A stretch of DNA of 64,000 nt from Methylomonas methanica (GTDB lineage: Bacteria > Pseudomonadota > Gammaproteobacteria > Methylococcales > Methylomonadaceae). The position numbers and the translations under genes were made by a program. The notes beneath the pieces were generated by a model. It saw only the letters and a program-made list of their open reading frames with translations, was not told the origin of the DNA and did no database searches. Location: assembly GCA_001644045.1 (NCBI GenBank), contig LUUF01000079.1, positions 1 through 64,000 of the forward strand. The letters run 5' to 3'. Of this stretch, positions 9,263 to 17,669 are shown in pieces. The number at the start of each line of letters is the position of its first letter. The first letter of the stretch is position 1.

Positions 9263-9322
9263 ATGCTCCCGCAGACTCAGCAACGATGCGCTCTATTGCT
9301 TTAATCGAGTTTGCGGGAGCAT
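9263..9322. repeat. 16-bp inverted repeat, strong RNA hairpin
   Basis: ATGCTCCCGCAGACTC (9263-9278) pairs with GAGTTTGCGGGAGCAT (9307-9322), 15 Watson-Crick pairs and one G-U, around a 28-base loop. No T-run follows on either strand, so it is not a standard intrinsic terminator. Confidence 0.75.
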
Positions 9323-9427
9323 TAACTAGGAAATATTGAAACTAATACACTGCGAGGGAGAATCTACCAGCGAATAGCCGACACGCAAGAGCGGGTAAAA
9401 TTTTACTGCGATGAAATAGTCCAACTG

Positions 9428-9473
9428 TGCCTCGCCGTTCTGTCAATAAAGCGACTAACGGAACGGCGAGGCA
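9428..9473. repeat. 13-bp perfect inverted repeat
   Basis: TGCCTCGCCGTTC (9428-9440) is perfectly complementary to GAACGGCGAGGCA (9461-9473) with a 20-base loop. It lies downstream of the rhlE stop codon on the minus strand and may help end or protect that message; no T-run is present. Confidence 0.75.
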
Positions 9474-9527
9474 TCCTAGGTTTGCACACCCACCAATCTG
9501 ACTGCGGTGAGCGTGGGTTGACATAAC

Positions 9528-10667
9528 TTAAGCGGCCGCGAAGCCGTCTACCTGTTCGCGGGGTATTTGCAGGCCTATCAGTTTTTCAACTAGGCGCAAG
9601 GCCTGATATTCGTCTTGCGATACCAGCGAAACCGCTTGGCCGTTTTGTCCGGCCCGACCGGTTCTACCGATGCGGTGTACATAATCGGCGGACGAGCGCG
9701 GTAATTCGAAATTAACCACATGCGGCAATTGGGCAATATCGATGCCGCGCGCTGCGACGTCGGTTGCGACCAACACGCGAATGTCGCCGGCTTTGAAACC
9801 GGCCAAGGCACTGGTTCTGGCGCCCTGGCTTTTATTACCGTGAATCGCGGCAGCCTTAATATTGGCGATGTTCAGTTTTTCGGTGAGTTTGTTCGCGCCG
9901 TGCTTGGTACTGGTAAACACCAATACTTGCTGCCAGTCTTTAGTTTTCACCAGATGGGTCAACAAGGCGGTTTTCGCGGTTTTACTGACCGTATACACCC
10001 GTTGGTCTATCGTGTCGGCGGCGGCGTTTTCGACGGCCACTTCGATTTTGACCGGGTTGACTAGCAAATCGCCGGTCAACTTGCGGATGTCGGCGGAAAA
10101 CGTCGCGGAAAACAACAGGTTTTGGCGCTTTTTCGGCAGCATCGCCAGGATTTTGCGAATGTCTTTGATAAAGCCCATGTCTAGCATGCGGTCGGCTTCG
10201 TCCAGCACCAACATTTCCACCTTATCCAGCTTCACGGCGTTTTGGCTGACCAAATCCAGCAGACGCCCCGGCGTTGCGGTCAGAATGTCCACGCCGCCGC
10301 GCAAACGCATCATTTGCGGATTGATCTTTACGCCGCCGAACACGACTTCTGACTTTAGGCGCGGTTGCTGATGCGCGCCGTATTTAGCGACGGATTCCGC
10401 AACTTGCGCGGCCAGTTCGCGGGTAGGGGTCAGGATCAGTGCGCGCACCGGGCGATTGCGGCCATGGTCGGTTTGCGCCAAGCGATGCAAGATCGGCAAG
10501 GTAAAGCCGGCGGTTTTGCCGGTGCCGGTTTGCGCGGCGGCCAGTAAATCGCGGCCGGTTAACACGGCGGGTATGGCTTTACTTTGAATAGGGGTAGGGG
10601 TCGTGTAGCCGGAATCGGCAATAGCTTTTATTAAAGCCTCGGATAAACCGAGATTGGAAAATGGCAT
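9528..10667 (-). CDS. rhlE: DEAD-box ATP-dependent RNA helicase RhlE
   Basis: A 379-residue helicase with the full set of DEAD-box motifs in order: FSNLGL and the Q motif (TPIQ), Walker [29 protein letters not shown] ([12 protein letters not shown]), [12 protein letters not shown], the RGIDI segment and HRIGRTGR. The DRMLDMGF context and the overall pattern fit RhlE. Such helicases remodel RNA in ribosome assembly and decay. The usual basic C-terminal extension is missing: the protein ends at GFAAA just past the helicase core, shorter than most RhlE proteins. The upstream neighbours on the same strand end about 200 bases away, so it is probably its own unit. Confidence 0.9.
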   Translation of the reverse strand: MPFSNLGLSEALIKAIADSGYTTPTPIQSKAIPAVLTGRDLLAAAQTGTGKTAGFTLPILHRLAQTDHGRNRPVRALILTPTRELAAQVAESVAKYGAHQQPRLKSEVVFGGVKINPQMMRLRGGVDILTATPGRLLDLVSQNAVKLDKVEMLVLDEADRMLDMGFIKDIRKILAMLPKKRQNLLFSATFSADIRKLTGDLLVNPVKIEVAVENAAADTIDQRVYTVSKTAKTALLTHLVKTKDWQQVLVFTSTKHGANKLTEKLNIANIKAAAIHGNKSQGARTSALAGFKAGDIRVLVATDVAARGIDIAQLPHVVNFELPRSSADYVHRIGRTGRAGQNGQAVSLVSQDEYQALRLVEKLIGLQIPREQVDGFAAA

Positions 10668-10872
10668 TAAGGGTCTCGATGGGGAAAATGATGGGAGAAA
10701 TCTGTGATCGGCAGTGCGGTCGCGATGTCCACCCGGGGACTTAGGGATTACAACTTGAAGATGAATTTCCAGGCATCAGTCTATCATGGTTATTGACTTT
10801 ACGTTTGGAAAGCAATAGCGGCTCTATCAGCCGTTTGGTTGCGGCCGGGGAATTGATTCGCAAAATTCGCGT

Positions 10873-11238
10873 TCAAATGGCTAAAAGAGCCTGCTCGATC
10901 ACTATCCGGCGGATTTTTTCCGCAACGCCCAAATGACCGGCAATGTGTATGTCGATTTGCGGATGTGCATCGCGAATGTTTTGCACCTGTTCGGGAATGT
11001 CGATGCTGACATGGCGTCCCGCCGACAGGAAATAAGGCATCACGACAATCTGCCGCGCACCCTGGGCTATTTGTTGCCGCAAACCTTGAGCAATATTCGG
11101 TTCGGCGATTTCCAGAAAAGCGCAATCTATTGCCGCGAAGCGGGTAGTCGTAAGCCGCAGTTGTTCTATCAACTGGTGAATTTCGAGGTTGGAGTCCTCC
11201 CGACGGCTGCCGTGCGCCACCACTAATAAATGCATCAC
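10873..11238 (-). CDS. cbiX: CbiX/SirB-type sirohydrochlorin chelatase (small form)
   Basis: A 121-residue single-domain chelatase of the CbiX-small type, which inserts cobalt or iron into sirohydrochlorin on the way to cobalamin or siroheme; two copies of the domain would make a full CbiK/HemH-like fold, so it should act as a homodimer. Seen here are VVAHGSRR with the metal-binding His9, MPYFLSAGRHV with the second His (near 75), and HPQIDI. ATG 11238 begins ten bases after the SOUL stop codon in a three-gene minus-strand operon (DCC, SOUL, CbiX), suggesting a tetrapyrrole-related unit. A btuR/cobO gene lies elsewhere in the window. Confidence 0.85.
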   Translation of the reverse strand: MMHLLVVAHGSRREDSNLEIHQLIEQLRLTTTRFAAIDCAFLEIAEPNIAQGLRQQIAQGARQIVVMPYFLSAGRHVSIDIPEQVQNIRDAHPQIDIHIAGHLGVAEKIRRIVIEQALLAI

Positions 11239-11248
11239 CGGCTTTGCC

Positions 11249-11866
11249 TTATTCGATGTCGATATGGATTTCGTTGCGGCGTAGGGCGGGCAGCGTCCAG
11301 GGCGGATCGTATGCCGCCGAACGCGGAGCAGACAGGGGAGTCAGATGCTGTTGTTCGATCCAGGCCTGCAATTGCCGGCTATTTTCGTTAATTTTTTCCA
11401 GAGTCAGACTGCCCGAGTAGCGCAGCACCGCGACTTTTTTCGCGGGTAAGGCTTTGATGGTAACTTGAGAGTCGATTGGAGTCGGCAGCGTATCTAGGCT
11501 GTAGCCCGACGGCATCACGAAAGCCATAGTCCATTTATTGTCGACGGCTTGCTGCGACACAGGCGTGGTCATCGCAATTTGTTCGCCGGCACTTTCGCGA
11601 AATACCGGGGTAGTCATGGCCATCTGTTGTTTTTGCTGATTGCCACCAAAAATATAGCCCACCAAGCGATTGAAACCGATATTGCCGGCTTGCGCGTAAT
11701 CGGCGTCGATGACGGTTTCCGCTATCAACAAGGGCGGATATTGCCTTATTTGTATTTCTCCGGATTCGGAGAGCAACTGATATTCAGGTTCTGCGCTGCT
11801 TCTAATACCCATTACCGTGCATCCAGTCAAAATTACGCTGATCAACGGTGCAAAAGGGTTTTTCAT
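11249..11866 (-). CDS. SOUL family heme-binding lipoprotein
   Basis: A 205-residue protein of the SOUL/HBP heme-binding family. The start at 11866 is chosen because its ATG overlaps the stop of the upstream DCC gene (ATGA) and because it yields a proper lipoprotein signal: short hydrophobic stretch ending LTGC, so the protein should be anchored as a lipoprotein facing the periplasm. Family motifs are EIQIRQYPP, two MAMTTPV/IAMTTPV segments, WTMAFVMPSGYSLDTLP, and the C-terminal YDPPWTLPALRRNEI. Downstream is a sirohydrochlorin chelatase, which fits a role with tetrapyrroles. Bacterial function is not established. Confidence 0.87.
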   Translation of the reverse strand: MKNPFAPLISVILTGCTVMGIRSSAEPEYQLLSESGEIQIRQYPPLLIAETVIDADYAQAGNIGFNRLVGYIFGGNQQKQQMAMTTPVFRESAGEQIAMTTPVSQQAVDNKWTMAFVMPSGYSLDTLPTPIDSQVTIKALPAKKVAVLRYSGSLTLEKINENSRQLQAWIEQQHLTPLSAPRSAAYDPPWTLPALRRNEIHIDIE

Positions 11867-12321
11867 GTTTTTCCATGTTCGGAGCGAATGCTGCAACTCC
11901 CAACCTGGCAGGTTTTGGCGCCGAACAAAGCGCCGAGTCCCAAACGGTGCCGAGCAAACCAGGCGTACAGACTATCGAATAGCGGTCTCAGCAGCGGCCA
12001 GCGTGCGGGCGCGATCAGCCACCCCAAACCGACGGCGCTGTAGGCTGCGTAAAACACCGGCATGCCTTTGATCAGGCGGCCGTCGGGAAATAAGCCATGG
12101 ATTTCCGCCATCAACTCGTCTAGCGATTTGCCGTAGTGCTTCGGAATGAATTCCTCGGCATGAATGTCCTGCAAGCCCAGTTTGTTGTACTTGTTTCGCG
12201 AGCGCAACCAAGCCACTTCCTTCCGGCAAATGGGGCAGCGGCCATCGTAAAGCAGAATGAATTCGTGTTTGGTATTCATGGGGGCGGTTTTCGCTTTCAC
12301 CGTTGCGTGAGATAGTCTCAA
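11863..12321 (-). CDS. DCC family (DUF393) thiol-disulfide oxidoreductase-like protein
   Basis: A 152-residue protein (138 from the inner ATG) with the family hallmark YDGRCPICRKEV, a DxxCPxC motif near the N-terminus resembling a thioredoxin-fold active site, and C-terminal segments YAAYSAVGLGWLIAP and a basic CSIR tail. The start is uncertain: the longest frame begins with TTG at 12321 preceded by AGGA, while an ATG at 12279 gives a protein beginning MNTKHEF but lacks a ribosome binding site. First gene of the DCC-SOUL-CbiX operon, joined to SOUL by an ATGA overlap. A strong intrinsic terminator on this strand sits only 22 bases before the TTG. Physiological substrate unknown. Confidence 0.83.
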   Translation of the reverse strand: MRLSHATVKAKTAPMNTKHEFILLYDGRCPICRKEVAWLRSRNKYNKLGLQDIHAEEFIPKHYGKSLDELMAEIHGLFPDGRLIKGMPVFYAAYSAVGLGWLIAPARWPLLRPLFDSLYAWFARHRLGLGALFGAKTCQVGSCSIRSEHGKT

Positions 12322-12342
12322 ATATCCTGATTTCTAGTCTTG

Positions 12343-12404
12343 AAAAAAAGTCCCCTTACGATGCGGGGCTCGCGCAGTCGGCGAAGTGCTCGCATCGAAG
12401 GGGA
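12343..12404 (-). terminator. Strong terminator just before the DCC-SOUL-CbiX operon
   Basis: Read on the minus strand, TCCCCTTCGATGCG (12404-12391) pairs with CGCATCGTAAGGGGA (12365-12351), a 14-bp stem with one bulged base, followed at once by C and seven T residues (12350-12343). It lies 22-64 bases upstream of the possible DCC start codons, so it is either the end of an upstream minus-strand RNA or an attenuator in the leader of this operon. Confidence 0.75.
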
Positions 12405-12554
12405 TTGCGGGCTATGGAGCACCCCTCTGAGGACGGAACGTGTGTCAGTAATCAACAAACTTAGCAGTTCCCAATCTACCAGCAGATGCGGCGTAAGCAA
12501 GGGTGCTCATGCTAAAAAAAGGTGGCGCGGGATAGGCGCGGTACTATTTTTGTG

Positions 12555-12579
12555 CTCCCAGTTATGAACGGGAGTTTTT
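12555..12579 (+). terminator. Intrinsic terminator of an unassigned RNA
   Basis: CTCCC-A-GTT pairs with AAC-GGGAG (12555-12574, one bulge, ATG loop) followed by five T residues. It ends a plus-strand transcript for which no convincing ORF exists upstream, so an untranslated RNA in 12405-12579 is possible. Confidence 0.55.
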
Positions 12580-12740
12580 GTTTAATGTTGCTGCCAGCAA
12601 CTTATTCCAGCGAAAGTTCCCGGCTTATTGTTTGTCTAAAAGAAATTATCCATAACATAAATGGCTGATTGTAAATTTTCGGCAGGGGCTTATAGTGAAG
12701 CCGTACTTTAAATCGACTGCAAGCGGTCAAGGCGGGAAAG

Positions 12741-12902
12741 ATGAACGGTCCGAGTACTTTGCAGAAAAGCACTATTGGCGGCATCTACTTTGCTAACGGT
12801 ATCTTGAGCTTTTCGGTGGGAGAGTTAGTGTTATCCACGCTTTTGTTCGGCACTGCGTCCATTTCATGTAGTTTGATTTTGTTAGACCCGCTAGTGCTTT
12901 AA
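12741..12902 (+). CDS. Candidate small hydrophobic protein (53 aa)
   Basis: An ORF beginning at ATG 12741 after GGGAAAG encodes 53 residues, largely hydrophobic from residue 12 onward (GIYFANGILSF, LVLSTLLFGTASI), so it could be a small membrane protein. The ribosome binding site is mediocre and there is no family recognition. It lies 58 bases before a strong plus-strand terminator, which supports transcription of this stretch, but an untranslated RNA would explain that equally well. Confidence 0.3.
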   Translation: MNGPSTLQKSTIGGIYFANGILSFSVGELVLSTLLFGTASISCSLILLDPLVL

Positions 12903-12960
12903 GTTTTATGTGTGACCTCCCTCGTTGTTAAGCAGTGGCTCCGGCACTGCACACTCTATA

Positions 12961-12994
12961 GCCTCTATCGTCGCATTCGATAGAGGCTTTTTTT
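12961..12994 (+). terminator. Strong intrinsic terminator
   Basis: Perfect 10-bp stem GCCTCTATCG (12961-12970) / CGATAGAGGC (12978-12987), seven-base loop, then seven T residues. Plus-strand specific. It terminates the short transcript that contains the 53-residue candidate ORF. Confidence 0.88.
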
Positions 12995-13009
12995 GTGCCT
13001 ATCTAAAAA

Positions 13010-13084
13010 TTATTTGCTGCGCACGCGGTAGATGACGTAGCCGGCAAAAAACATGGTTAAGACGTAAATTGTCACTGAAATCAT
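13010..13084 (-). CDS. Putative 24-residue single-helix membrane protein
   Basis: Reading the minus strand, AGGAG lies seven bases before an ATG at 13084 that opens a 24-codon ORF ending TAA at 13010. The peptide is a short hydrophobic helix (VTIYVLTMFFAGYVIY) with a basic end (RVRSK), the typical make-up of tiny inner-membrane proteins such as subunits of oxidases or transporters. No family is recognised. The strong ribosome binding site and the positive C-terminal end argue that it is real, although an ORF this short can occur by chance. Confidence 0.5.
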   Translation of the reverse strand: MISVTIYVLTMFFAGYVIYRVRSK

Positions 13085-13433
13085 TGTGTACTCCTGGTTA
13101 TCGTTATTGTTGTAAATTATTTATAACAGAAATCCGGATGTACAAGATGGGATTTGCGTTGGCGCCAGCTCCTACATGTTAGTGGTTTTGCGGGTGGTCG
13201 CGGTTTTCCACAAAAGCTGTGGATAAGCTTGTTGGTATGCTGATAAAACTAAGCACAAGTGGCTGTATTTGCGCAGGCGCTTTCAAATTGGCTAAATATT
13301 GACCATCCTCAGTACCGGGAAATCGATAGCTGCAATACAAGCCTGTCGTTAGCTATAACGGAAAATTTTCTAAGCCATTAGCCTCGCTTCGCCTAGAATG
13401 CTTAATCTACCTAGCAAATTTTCAGGACATGTT
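13085..13433. other. Intergenic region with two DnaA-box-like sites
   Basis: About 350 bases between the tiny minus-strand ORF and the polyphosphate glucokinase gene. Apart from an inverted pair of DnaA-box-like 9-mers at 13204-13226, no gene or terminator is seen. It must hold promoters for both flanking genes. Confidence 0.45.
13204..13226. promoter_or_regulatory. Inverted pair of DnaA-box-like 9-mers
   Basis: TTTTCCACA (13204-13212) and TGTGGATAA (13218-13226, the reverse complement of the perfect consensus TTATCCACA) face each other with five bases between. The window has no dnaA, dnaN, gyrB or other origin-linked genes, so this is not proposed to be the origin; it could be a DnaA titration or regulatory site, or chance. 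Confidence 0.4.
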
Positions 13434-14177
13434 ATGCAAATTCTCGGTGTGGATATTGGCGGTTCCGGTATCAAGGGTGCGATTGTCGATACCTTAACCG
13501 GCCAACTGGTTTCGGAACGGCATAGAATCGAGACCCCGCAACCGGCGACGCCGGAGGCAGTTGCGGGGGTGCTGGCGCAATTGGTATTGCACTTCAATTG
13601 GACCGGGCCCATCGGCTGCGGTTTTCCCGCGGCGATTCAACATGGCATGGTGCGTACCGCAGCGAATATATCCAAGGCCTTTATCGGCACCAATATCGAT
13701 AAATTATTTTCCGAAGCCACCAACTGCGAGTGTCACAACTTAAACGATGCGGACGCGGCAGGTATCGCGGAAATGCATTTTGGCGAGGGTGCCGGCCAAG
13801 TCGGTGTGGTGTTGTTAATTACCATCGGCACCGGCCTGGGGACCGCGCTGTTTACCGACGGCAACCTGCTGCCCAATACCGAACTGGGTCATTTGTATTT
13901 GGAAAACGGGCTGGAGGCCGAGCGCTACGCATCCGATGCCGCCCGAAAGCTGCAAGACCTGGGTTGGAAATCTTGGGGCAGCCGTTTCAACATTTACCTT
14001 AGCGCGATGGAAAAACTGTTCTGGCCCGATCTAATCATTTTGGGCGGCGGTGCGAGTAAAAAATTCGATAAATTTAAAGAACAGATCGCCATAAAAACCA
14101 CTGTAAAATCTGCGGCTTTTTTGAACCAGGCCGGTATCGTCGGCGCGGCTTTATACGCCAAATCCAAAGTAGTCTGA
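13434..14177 (+). CDS. ppgK: Polyphosphate glucokinase (ROK family)
   Basis: A 247-residue cytosolic kinase that phosphorylates glucose using polyphosphate, with ATP often an alternative donor. Markers are the phosphate-binding [16 protein letters not shown] at the N-terminus, [19 protein letters not shown], the catalytic [11 protein letters not shown] segment, [14 protein letters not shown] and the C-terminal [14 protein letters not shown], a pattern typical of PPGK rather than of general ROK glucokinases. The start at 13434 follows AGGA by six bases and matches the family; an upstream in-frame start at 13398 would add 12 unlikely residues. The gene is alone on its transcript. In a methanotroph the likely role is recovery of glucose from glycogen or sucrose turnover. 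Confidence 0.88.
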   Translation: MQILGVDIGGSGIKGAIVDTLTGQLVSERHRIETPQPATPEAVAGVLAQLVLHFNWTGPIGCGFPAAIQHGMVRTAANISKAFIGTNIDKLFSEATNCECHNLNDADAAGIAEMHFGEGAGQVGVVLLITIGTGLGTALFTDGNLLPNTELGHLYLENGLEAERYASDAARKLQDLGWKSWGSRFNIYLSAMEKLFWPDLIILGGGASKKFDKFKEQIAIKTTVKSAAFLNQAGIVGAALYAKSKVV

Positions 14178-14692
14178 TCGATGTCTTTTGAGTCTATAAA
14201 CGCCATGTGCGGGAACGGAAAAACCGGGATTTTTGTAGTGGCAGTAAATATTTTCCAGTATCGCTAAAATTCTGTTTCCAAGCACCCTTGACTATCGAAT
14301 TCGTCGCGGTAACCTGCTCTACATGAGGTTGCCGGTGGTGAAAATTCAATTTTTCCATGAGAGCAATCAGACAAGTTAGTCGGCAGCCTCATATTATCCA
14401 TATGCTGTAAAAACTAATTGCTTTGCTTTGTTGTATTTCAACTAGCGAGTGATTAGCGCAAATCATGGGTGGTGCTGGTGACGCAAGCTTCTAGGTCGGG
14501 AGATAGCTAGAGGCCCGTCATCAGCATCATTCCTGGTCTTTTCAATATCCCGCAATAATCCTTGGATTGTTTCAAAGCCAAGCGCCTTTACTGCCCAATC
14601 TCGCCCGTGTAACATGCTGCGAACTATCGCGCCGATGTTGTTGATGGATGTGCCGGCGCCGTTATCAACCGCCGACCGAAGCGAGAAAACTT
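14178..14692. other. Intergenic region, possible gene remnant
   Basis: About 515 bases between ppgK and the molybdenum hydroxylase genes. A GGTAACCT/AGGTTGCC hairpin occurs near 14310-14335. On the minus strand, 14463-14615 can encode a 50-residue protein-like stretch (WAVKALGFETIQGLLRDIEK) without a ribosome binding site; it may be a decayed gene fragment or chance. Nothing else stands out. Confidence 0.4.
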
Positions 14693-15160
14693 ATGACCAC
14701 GCTCAATATCAACGGTAAAAACCGCAAGATAGATCTGCCGGCCGACACGCCACTGCTTTGGGCGCTGCGCGACCAATTAGGTTTGACCGGTACCAAGTAC
14801 GGTTGCGGCATGGCATTGTGCGGCGCCTGCACGGTGCATATCGACGGCGAGCCGACTCGCGCTTGTGTCACCCCCATTTCGGTCGCGGTTGGCAAAAAAA
14901 TTGTCACGATCGAAGCCATCGAACAGGACGAGACCGGTAAAAAAGTTCAGGAGGCCTGGCTGAATTTGGGCGTGCCGCAATGCGGTTATTGCCAGGCCGG
15001 TCAAGTCATGGCCGCGACCGCGCTACTCAAAAATCACCCGCAACCCAGCGATGCCGATATTGATAAAGCCATGAGCGGTAATCTGTGCCGTTGCGGCACC
15101 TATCCGCGCATTCGCGCCGCGATCAAGCAGGCCGCCGGTTTGCCGGAGATGCAATCATGA
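14693..15160 (+). CDS. Molybdenum hydroxylase small [2Fe-2S] subunit (IorA type)
   Basis: A 155-residue iron-sulfur subunit of a xanthine oxidase family enzyme. The N-terminal plant-type ferredoxin cluster is marked by [14 protein letters not shown] (with a fourth Cys in TRAC), and the second cluster by QCGYCQAG and [11 protein letters not shown]. The protein passes electrons from the molybdenum site of its partner. It overlaps the large subunit gene by four bases (ATGA), so the two are co-translated. The start at 14693 gives the usual N-terminus; an earlier in-frame start at 14648 is unlikely. Best resemblance is to isoquinoline 1-oxidoreductase alpha, though many aldehyde dehydrogenases share this form. 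Confidence 0.9.
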   Translation: MTTLNINGKNRKIDLPADTPLLWALRDQLGLTGTKYGCGMALCGACTVHIDGEPTRACVTPISVAVGKKIVTIEAIEQDETGKKVQEAWLNLGVPQCGYCQAGQVMAATALLKNHPQPSDADIDKAMSGNLCRCGTYPRIRAAIKQAAGLPEMQS

Positions 15161-17514
15161 AAAACTCAACCGAATTTCTGCAAGCCAATACCGATCAGAG
15201 CGCTGTCAACGACGGTTATGTGATCGACAATGTCAGCCGCCGGACTTTTATCAAACAGTTCGCGTTGAGCGGCTTTGTCTTGGCCGTTGGCCTGCCTACG
15301 TTGCTCCGAGCGGACGAAACCGCCGCGCCGGCAACTGCCGGCAAGTTCGGTGCGGACGCGATGCCGCACGGCTGGGTGGATAATCCCTTGGTCTTTGTCG
15401 CCATCGCCGCCGACGGCGCGGTAAGCATTATCTGCCACCGTTCCGAGATGGGGCAGGGCGTACGCACCAGCCTGCCGATGGTGGTGGCCGATGAACTGGA
15501 AGCCGACTGGTCCAGGGTACATGTCGTACAGGCGCCCGGCGACGAAAAGCGCTTCGGCAATCAAGACACCGACGGCTCGCGCAGCCTGCGCCACTTTTTT
15601 ATGCCGATGCGCCGGGTCGGCGCCGCCGCCAGACAAATGCTGGAAGCAGCGGCAGCCGCACGCTGGCGCGTGCCGGTAGCGGAAGTGCGTGCCGAACAAC
15701 ACCAAGTACTGCACGTGCCCAGCGGCAAAACCTTGAGCTACGGCGAATTGGCCAAAGCGGCGGCAAAACTGCCGGTGCCGGCCCGCGACAGCTTACGCTT
15801 AAAGAATTCGACGGAATTTCGTTACATCGGCAAAGGCCGGCAAGGCGTTTACGATGGTCGGGATATCGTGTCCGGACGCGCGATGTACGGCATCGATACC
15901 CAGCTGAAGGGCTTGCTTTACGCCGTCGTGGCGCGGCCGCCGGTATTGGGCGGCAAGGTTTTAAAGTATGACGCTAGCGCCGCGCTCAAACTGCCGGGCG
16001 TGGTAAAGGTCGTGGAATTGCCCAGCAGCCCGCTACCCGCCGAATTTAATCCGCTCGGCGGCGTCGCGGTGATTGCCCGCAACACCTGGGCGGCTATCCA
16101 GGGTCGCAACGCCTTAAAAATCGAATGGGACAACGGGATTCACGCCAGCTACGATTCGACAGCCTATAAAGCCGAACTGGAAGCAGCGGCGCGCCAGCAA
16201 GGTAAAGTGGTGCGTCAGCAAGGTGACGTCGATGCTGCTTTACAAGGCGCGGCGAAACGCCTGGAAGCGGAATATTATTTGCCGCATCTGGCGCAAGCGC
16301 CGATGGAACCGCCGGCGGCGACGGCGCGTATCGTCAAGGGACATTGCGAAATCTGGACGTGTACCCAGGCGCCGCAGTTGACGCGGGATAAAGTCGCCAA
16401 ATGGCTGAAATTGCCGGAAGACAAAGTGACGGTTAATGTCACCCTGCTGGGCGGTGGTTTCGGTCGCAAATCCAAACCCGACTATGTCATTGAAGCGGCT
16501 TTGTTATCGCAGGCGATGCAAGGCAAACCCGTCAAACTGACCTGGACCCGCGAGGACGATCTGCATCATTCCTATTTCCATACCGTATCCCTGGAGCGGC
16601 TGGAAGCGGGCTTGGATGCACAGGGCAAGCCGGTCGCCTGGCTGCATAGAACCGCGGCGCCCAGCATTTCCTCCACTTTCGGACCGGACAGCAAGCAACA
16701 GATGCCGGTGGAATTGGGGATGGGCGTGATCAATGTGCCGTTTGCGATCGACAATCTACGCATCGAAAACCCGCCGGCGGCGGCGCATACCCGTATTGGC
16801 TGGTTTCGCTCGGTGTCCAATATTCCGCATGCGTTTGCCGTGCAATCTTTCGTCGCTGAAATGGCTGTGGCGGCGGAACACGATCATCGGGATTTTCTGC
16901 TGGACTTAATCGGCCCGGCGCGACGTATCGATCCGACCAGTTTGGGCGATGTCTGGAATCACGGCGAATCGCCCGCGCTTTACCCGGTCGATACCGGCCG
17001 CCTGCGCGGCGTGATCGAAACGGTGACTCGCGAAGCCGGTTGGGGCCGCCAGCTGGCCAAGGGCCAGGGCTTGGGGCTGGCCGCGCATTACAGCTTCGTA
17101 ACCTATGTGGCTGTCGTAGTGGAAGTGCTGGTGGACGATGCCGGCAAGTTGAGCATCCCCAGAGTCGATGTGGCCGTGGATTGCGGTCCGCAGGTCAATC
17201 CGGAACGGATTCGTGCGCAGATCGAGGGCGCTTGCATCATGGGGGTTAGTTTGGCGACGCTGGGCGAGATCAGCTTTAAAAACGGCGCGGTCGAGCAGGA
17301 CAATTTTCATGCTTACCAACTCACCCGCATCGACGATGCGCCGCGCGAAATCAAAGTGCATTTGTTACCGTCAGCGGAATTCGATACGCCCTTGGGCGGT
17401 GTTGGCGAACCCGGTGTGCCGCCGATTGCGCCGGCGCTGTGCAATGCCATTTTTGCCGCCACCGGTCAGCGCATACGGCAATTACCGATCCGGGATCAGC
17501 TGTTGAAAGATTGA
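15157..17514 (+). CDS. Molybdopterin-binding large subunit (IorB type), exported
   Basis: A 785-residue catalytic subunit of the xanthine dehydrogenase superfamily. A twin-arginine signal is present ([21 protein letters not shown], about 23-45), so the enzyme should be folded with cofactor in the cytoplasm and then moved to the periplasm, the FeS subunit probably travelling with it. Other features: HRSEMGQG and NQDTDGSRS in the first domain, [13 protein letters not shown] in the cofactor domain, and [14 protein letters not shown] near the C-terminus, containing the catalytic Glu. Substrate is probably an aldehyde or N-heterocycle, not determined. Neither a cytochrome c partner nor XdhC-type maturation genes are adjacent. 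Confidence 0.9.
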   Translation: MKNSTEFLQANTDQSAVNDGYVIDNVSRRTFIKQFALSGFVLAVGLPTLLRADETAAPATAGKFGADAMPHGWVDNPLVFVAIAADGAVSIICHRSEMGQGVRTSLPMVVADELEADWSRVHVVQAPGDEKRFGNQDTDGSRSLRHFFMPMRRVGAAARQMLEAAAAARWRVPVAEVRAEQHQVLHVPSGKTLSYGELAKAAAKLPVPARDSLRLKNSTEFRYIGKGRQGVYDGRDIVSGRAMYGIDTQLKGLLYAVVARPPVLGGKVLKYDASAALKLPGVVKVVELPSSPLPAEFNPLGGVAVIARNTWAAIQGRNALKIEWDNGIHASYDSTAYKAELEAAARQQGKVVRQQGDVDAALQGAAKRLEAEYYLPHLAQAPMEPPAATARIVKGHCEIWTCTQAPQLTRDKVAKWLKLPEDKVTVNVTLLGGGFGRKSKPDYVIEAALLSQAMQGKPVKLTWTREDDLHHSYFHTVSLERLEAGLDAQGKPVAWLHRTAAPSISSTFGPDSKQQMPVELGMGVINVPFAIDNLRIENPPAAAHTRIGWFRSVSNIPHAFAVQSFVAEMAVAAEHDHRDFLLDLIGPARRIDPTSLGDVWNHGESPALYPVDTGRLRGVIETVTREAGWGRQLAKGQGLGLAAHYSFVTYVAVVVEVLVDDAGKLSIPRVDVAVDCGPQVNPERIRAQIEGACIMGVSLATLGEISFKNGAVEQDNFHAYQLTRIDDAPREIKVHLLPSAEFDTPLGGVGEPGVPPIAPALCNAIFAATGQRIRQLPIRDQLLKD

Positions 17515-17669
17515 GAATTTTGGATGGCGGCCGGCTAATTTGGCTTGTCGCCCCGGGTTTTTCCGAATCGCGAAGGCTCAACTGACGTTTAAAGCTTAGG
17601 CAAAACCGGCCGATAACCGGATGCCAGTCGAAACATGGCGGGCACTATTCAATCCAGAGGAGATAAACC

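Larger units (their letters stand above)
9094..9527. other. Intergenic region with large hairpins
   Basis: A 434-base stretch between two convergent genes (secreted protein, plus; rhlE, minus). It contains two long inverted repeats (9263-9322 and 9428-9473) and a shorter one (ACCCAC near 9487 / GTGGGT near 9514). No ORF with a ribosome binding site is seen. It may hold terminators for both flanking genes or a structured RNA. Confidence 0.5.
12322..13009. other. Structured intergenic region with three terminators
   Basis: Nearly 700 bases without an ordinary gene. It contains the minus-strand terminator at 12343-12404, a plus-strand terminator at 12555-12579, a small candidate ORF at 12741-12902 and a plus-strand terminator at 12961-12994. 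The terminator density shows that at least two short plus-strand transcripts and one minus-strand transcript end here. No match to the conserved cores of the B12, FMN, TPP or c-di-GMP riboswitches was recognised by eye on either strand. Confidence 0.6.

Noticed and set aside
12340-12567. 75-codon plus-strand frame
   Set aside because: It runs through the arms of the terminator hairpin at 12351-12404, lacks a ribosome binding site and has a basic, Ser/Arg-rich composition typical of a chance frame.
12351-12600. Known riboswitch (B12, FMN, TPP or c-di-GMP)
   Set aside because: Conserved cores such as the B12 box were not found on either strand by eye; only the terminator part is convincing.
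13085-13433. Chromosome replication origin
   Set aside because: Only two DnaA-box-like sites, no AT-rich 13-mers recognised and none of the usual origin genes nearby.
14463-14615. 50-codon minus-strand frame as a true gene
   Set aside because: The peptide looks protein-like in part but there is no ribosome binding site and no recognised family; kept only as a possible remnant.
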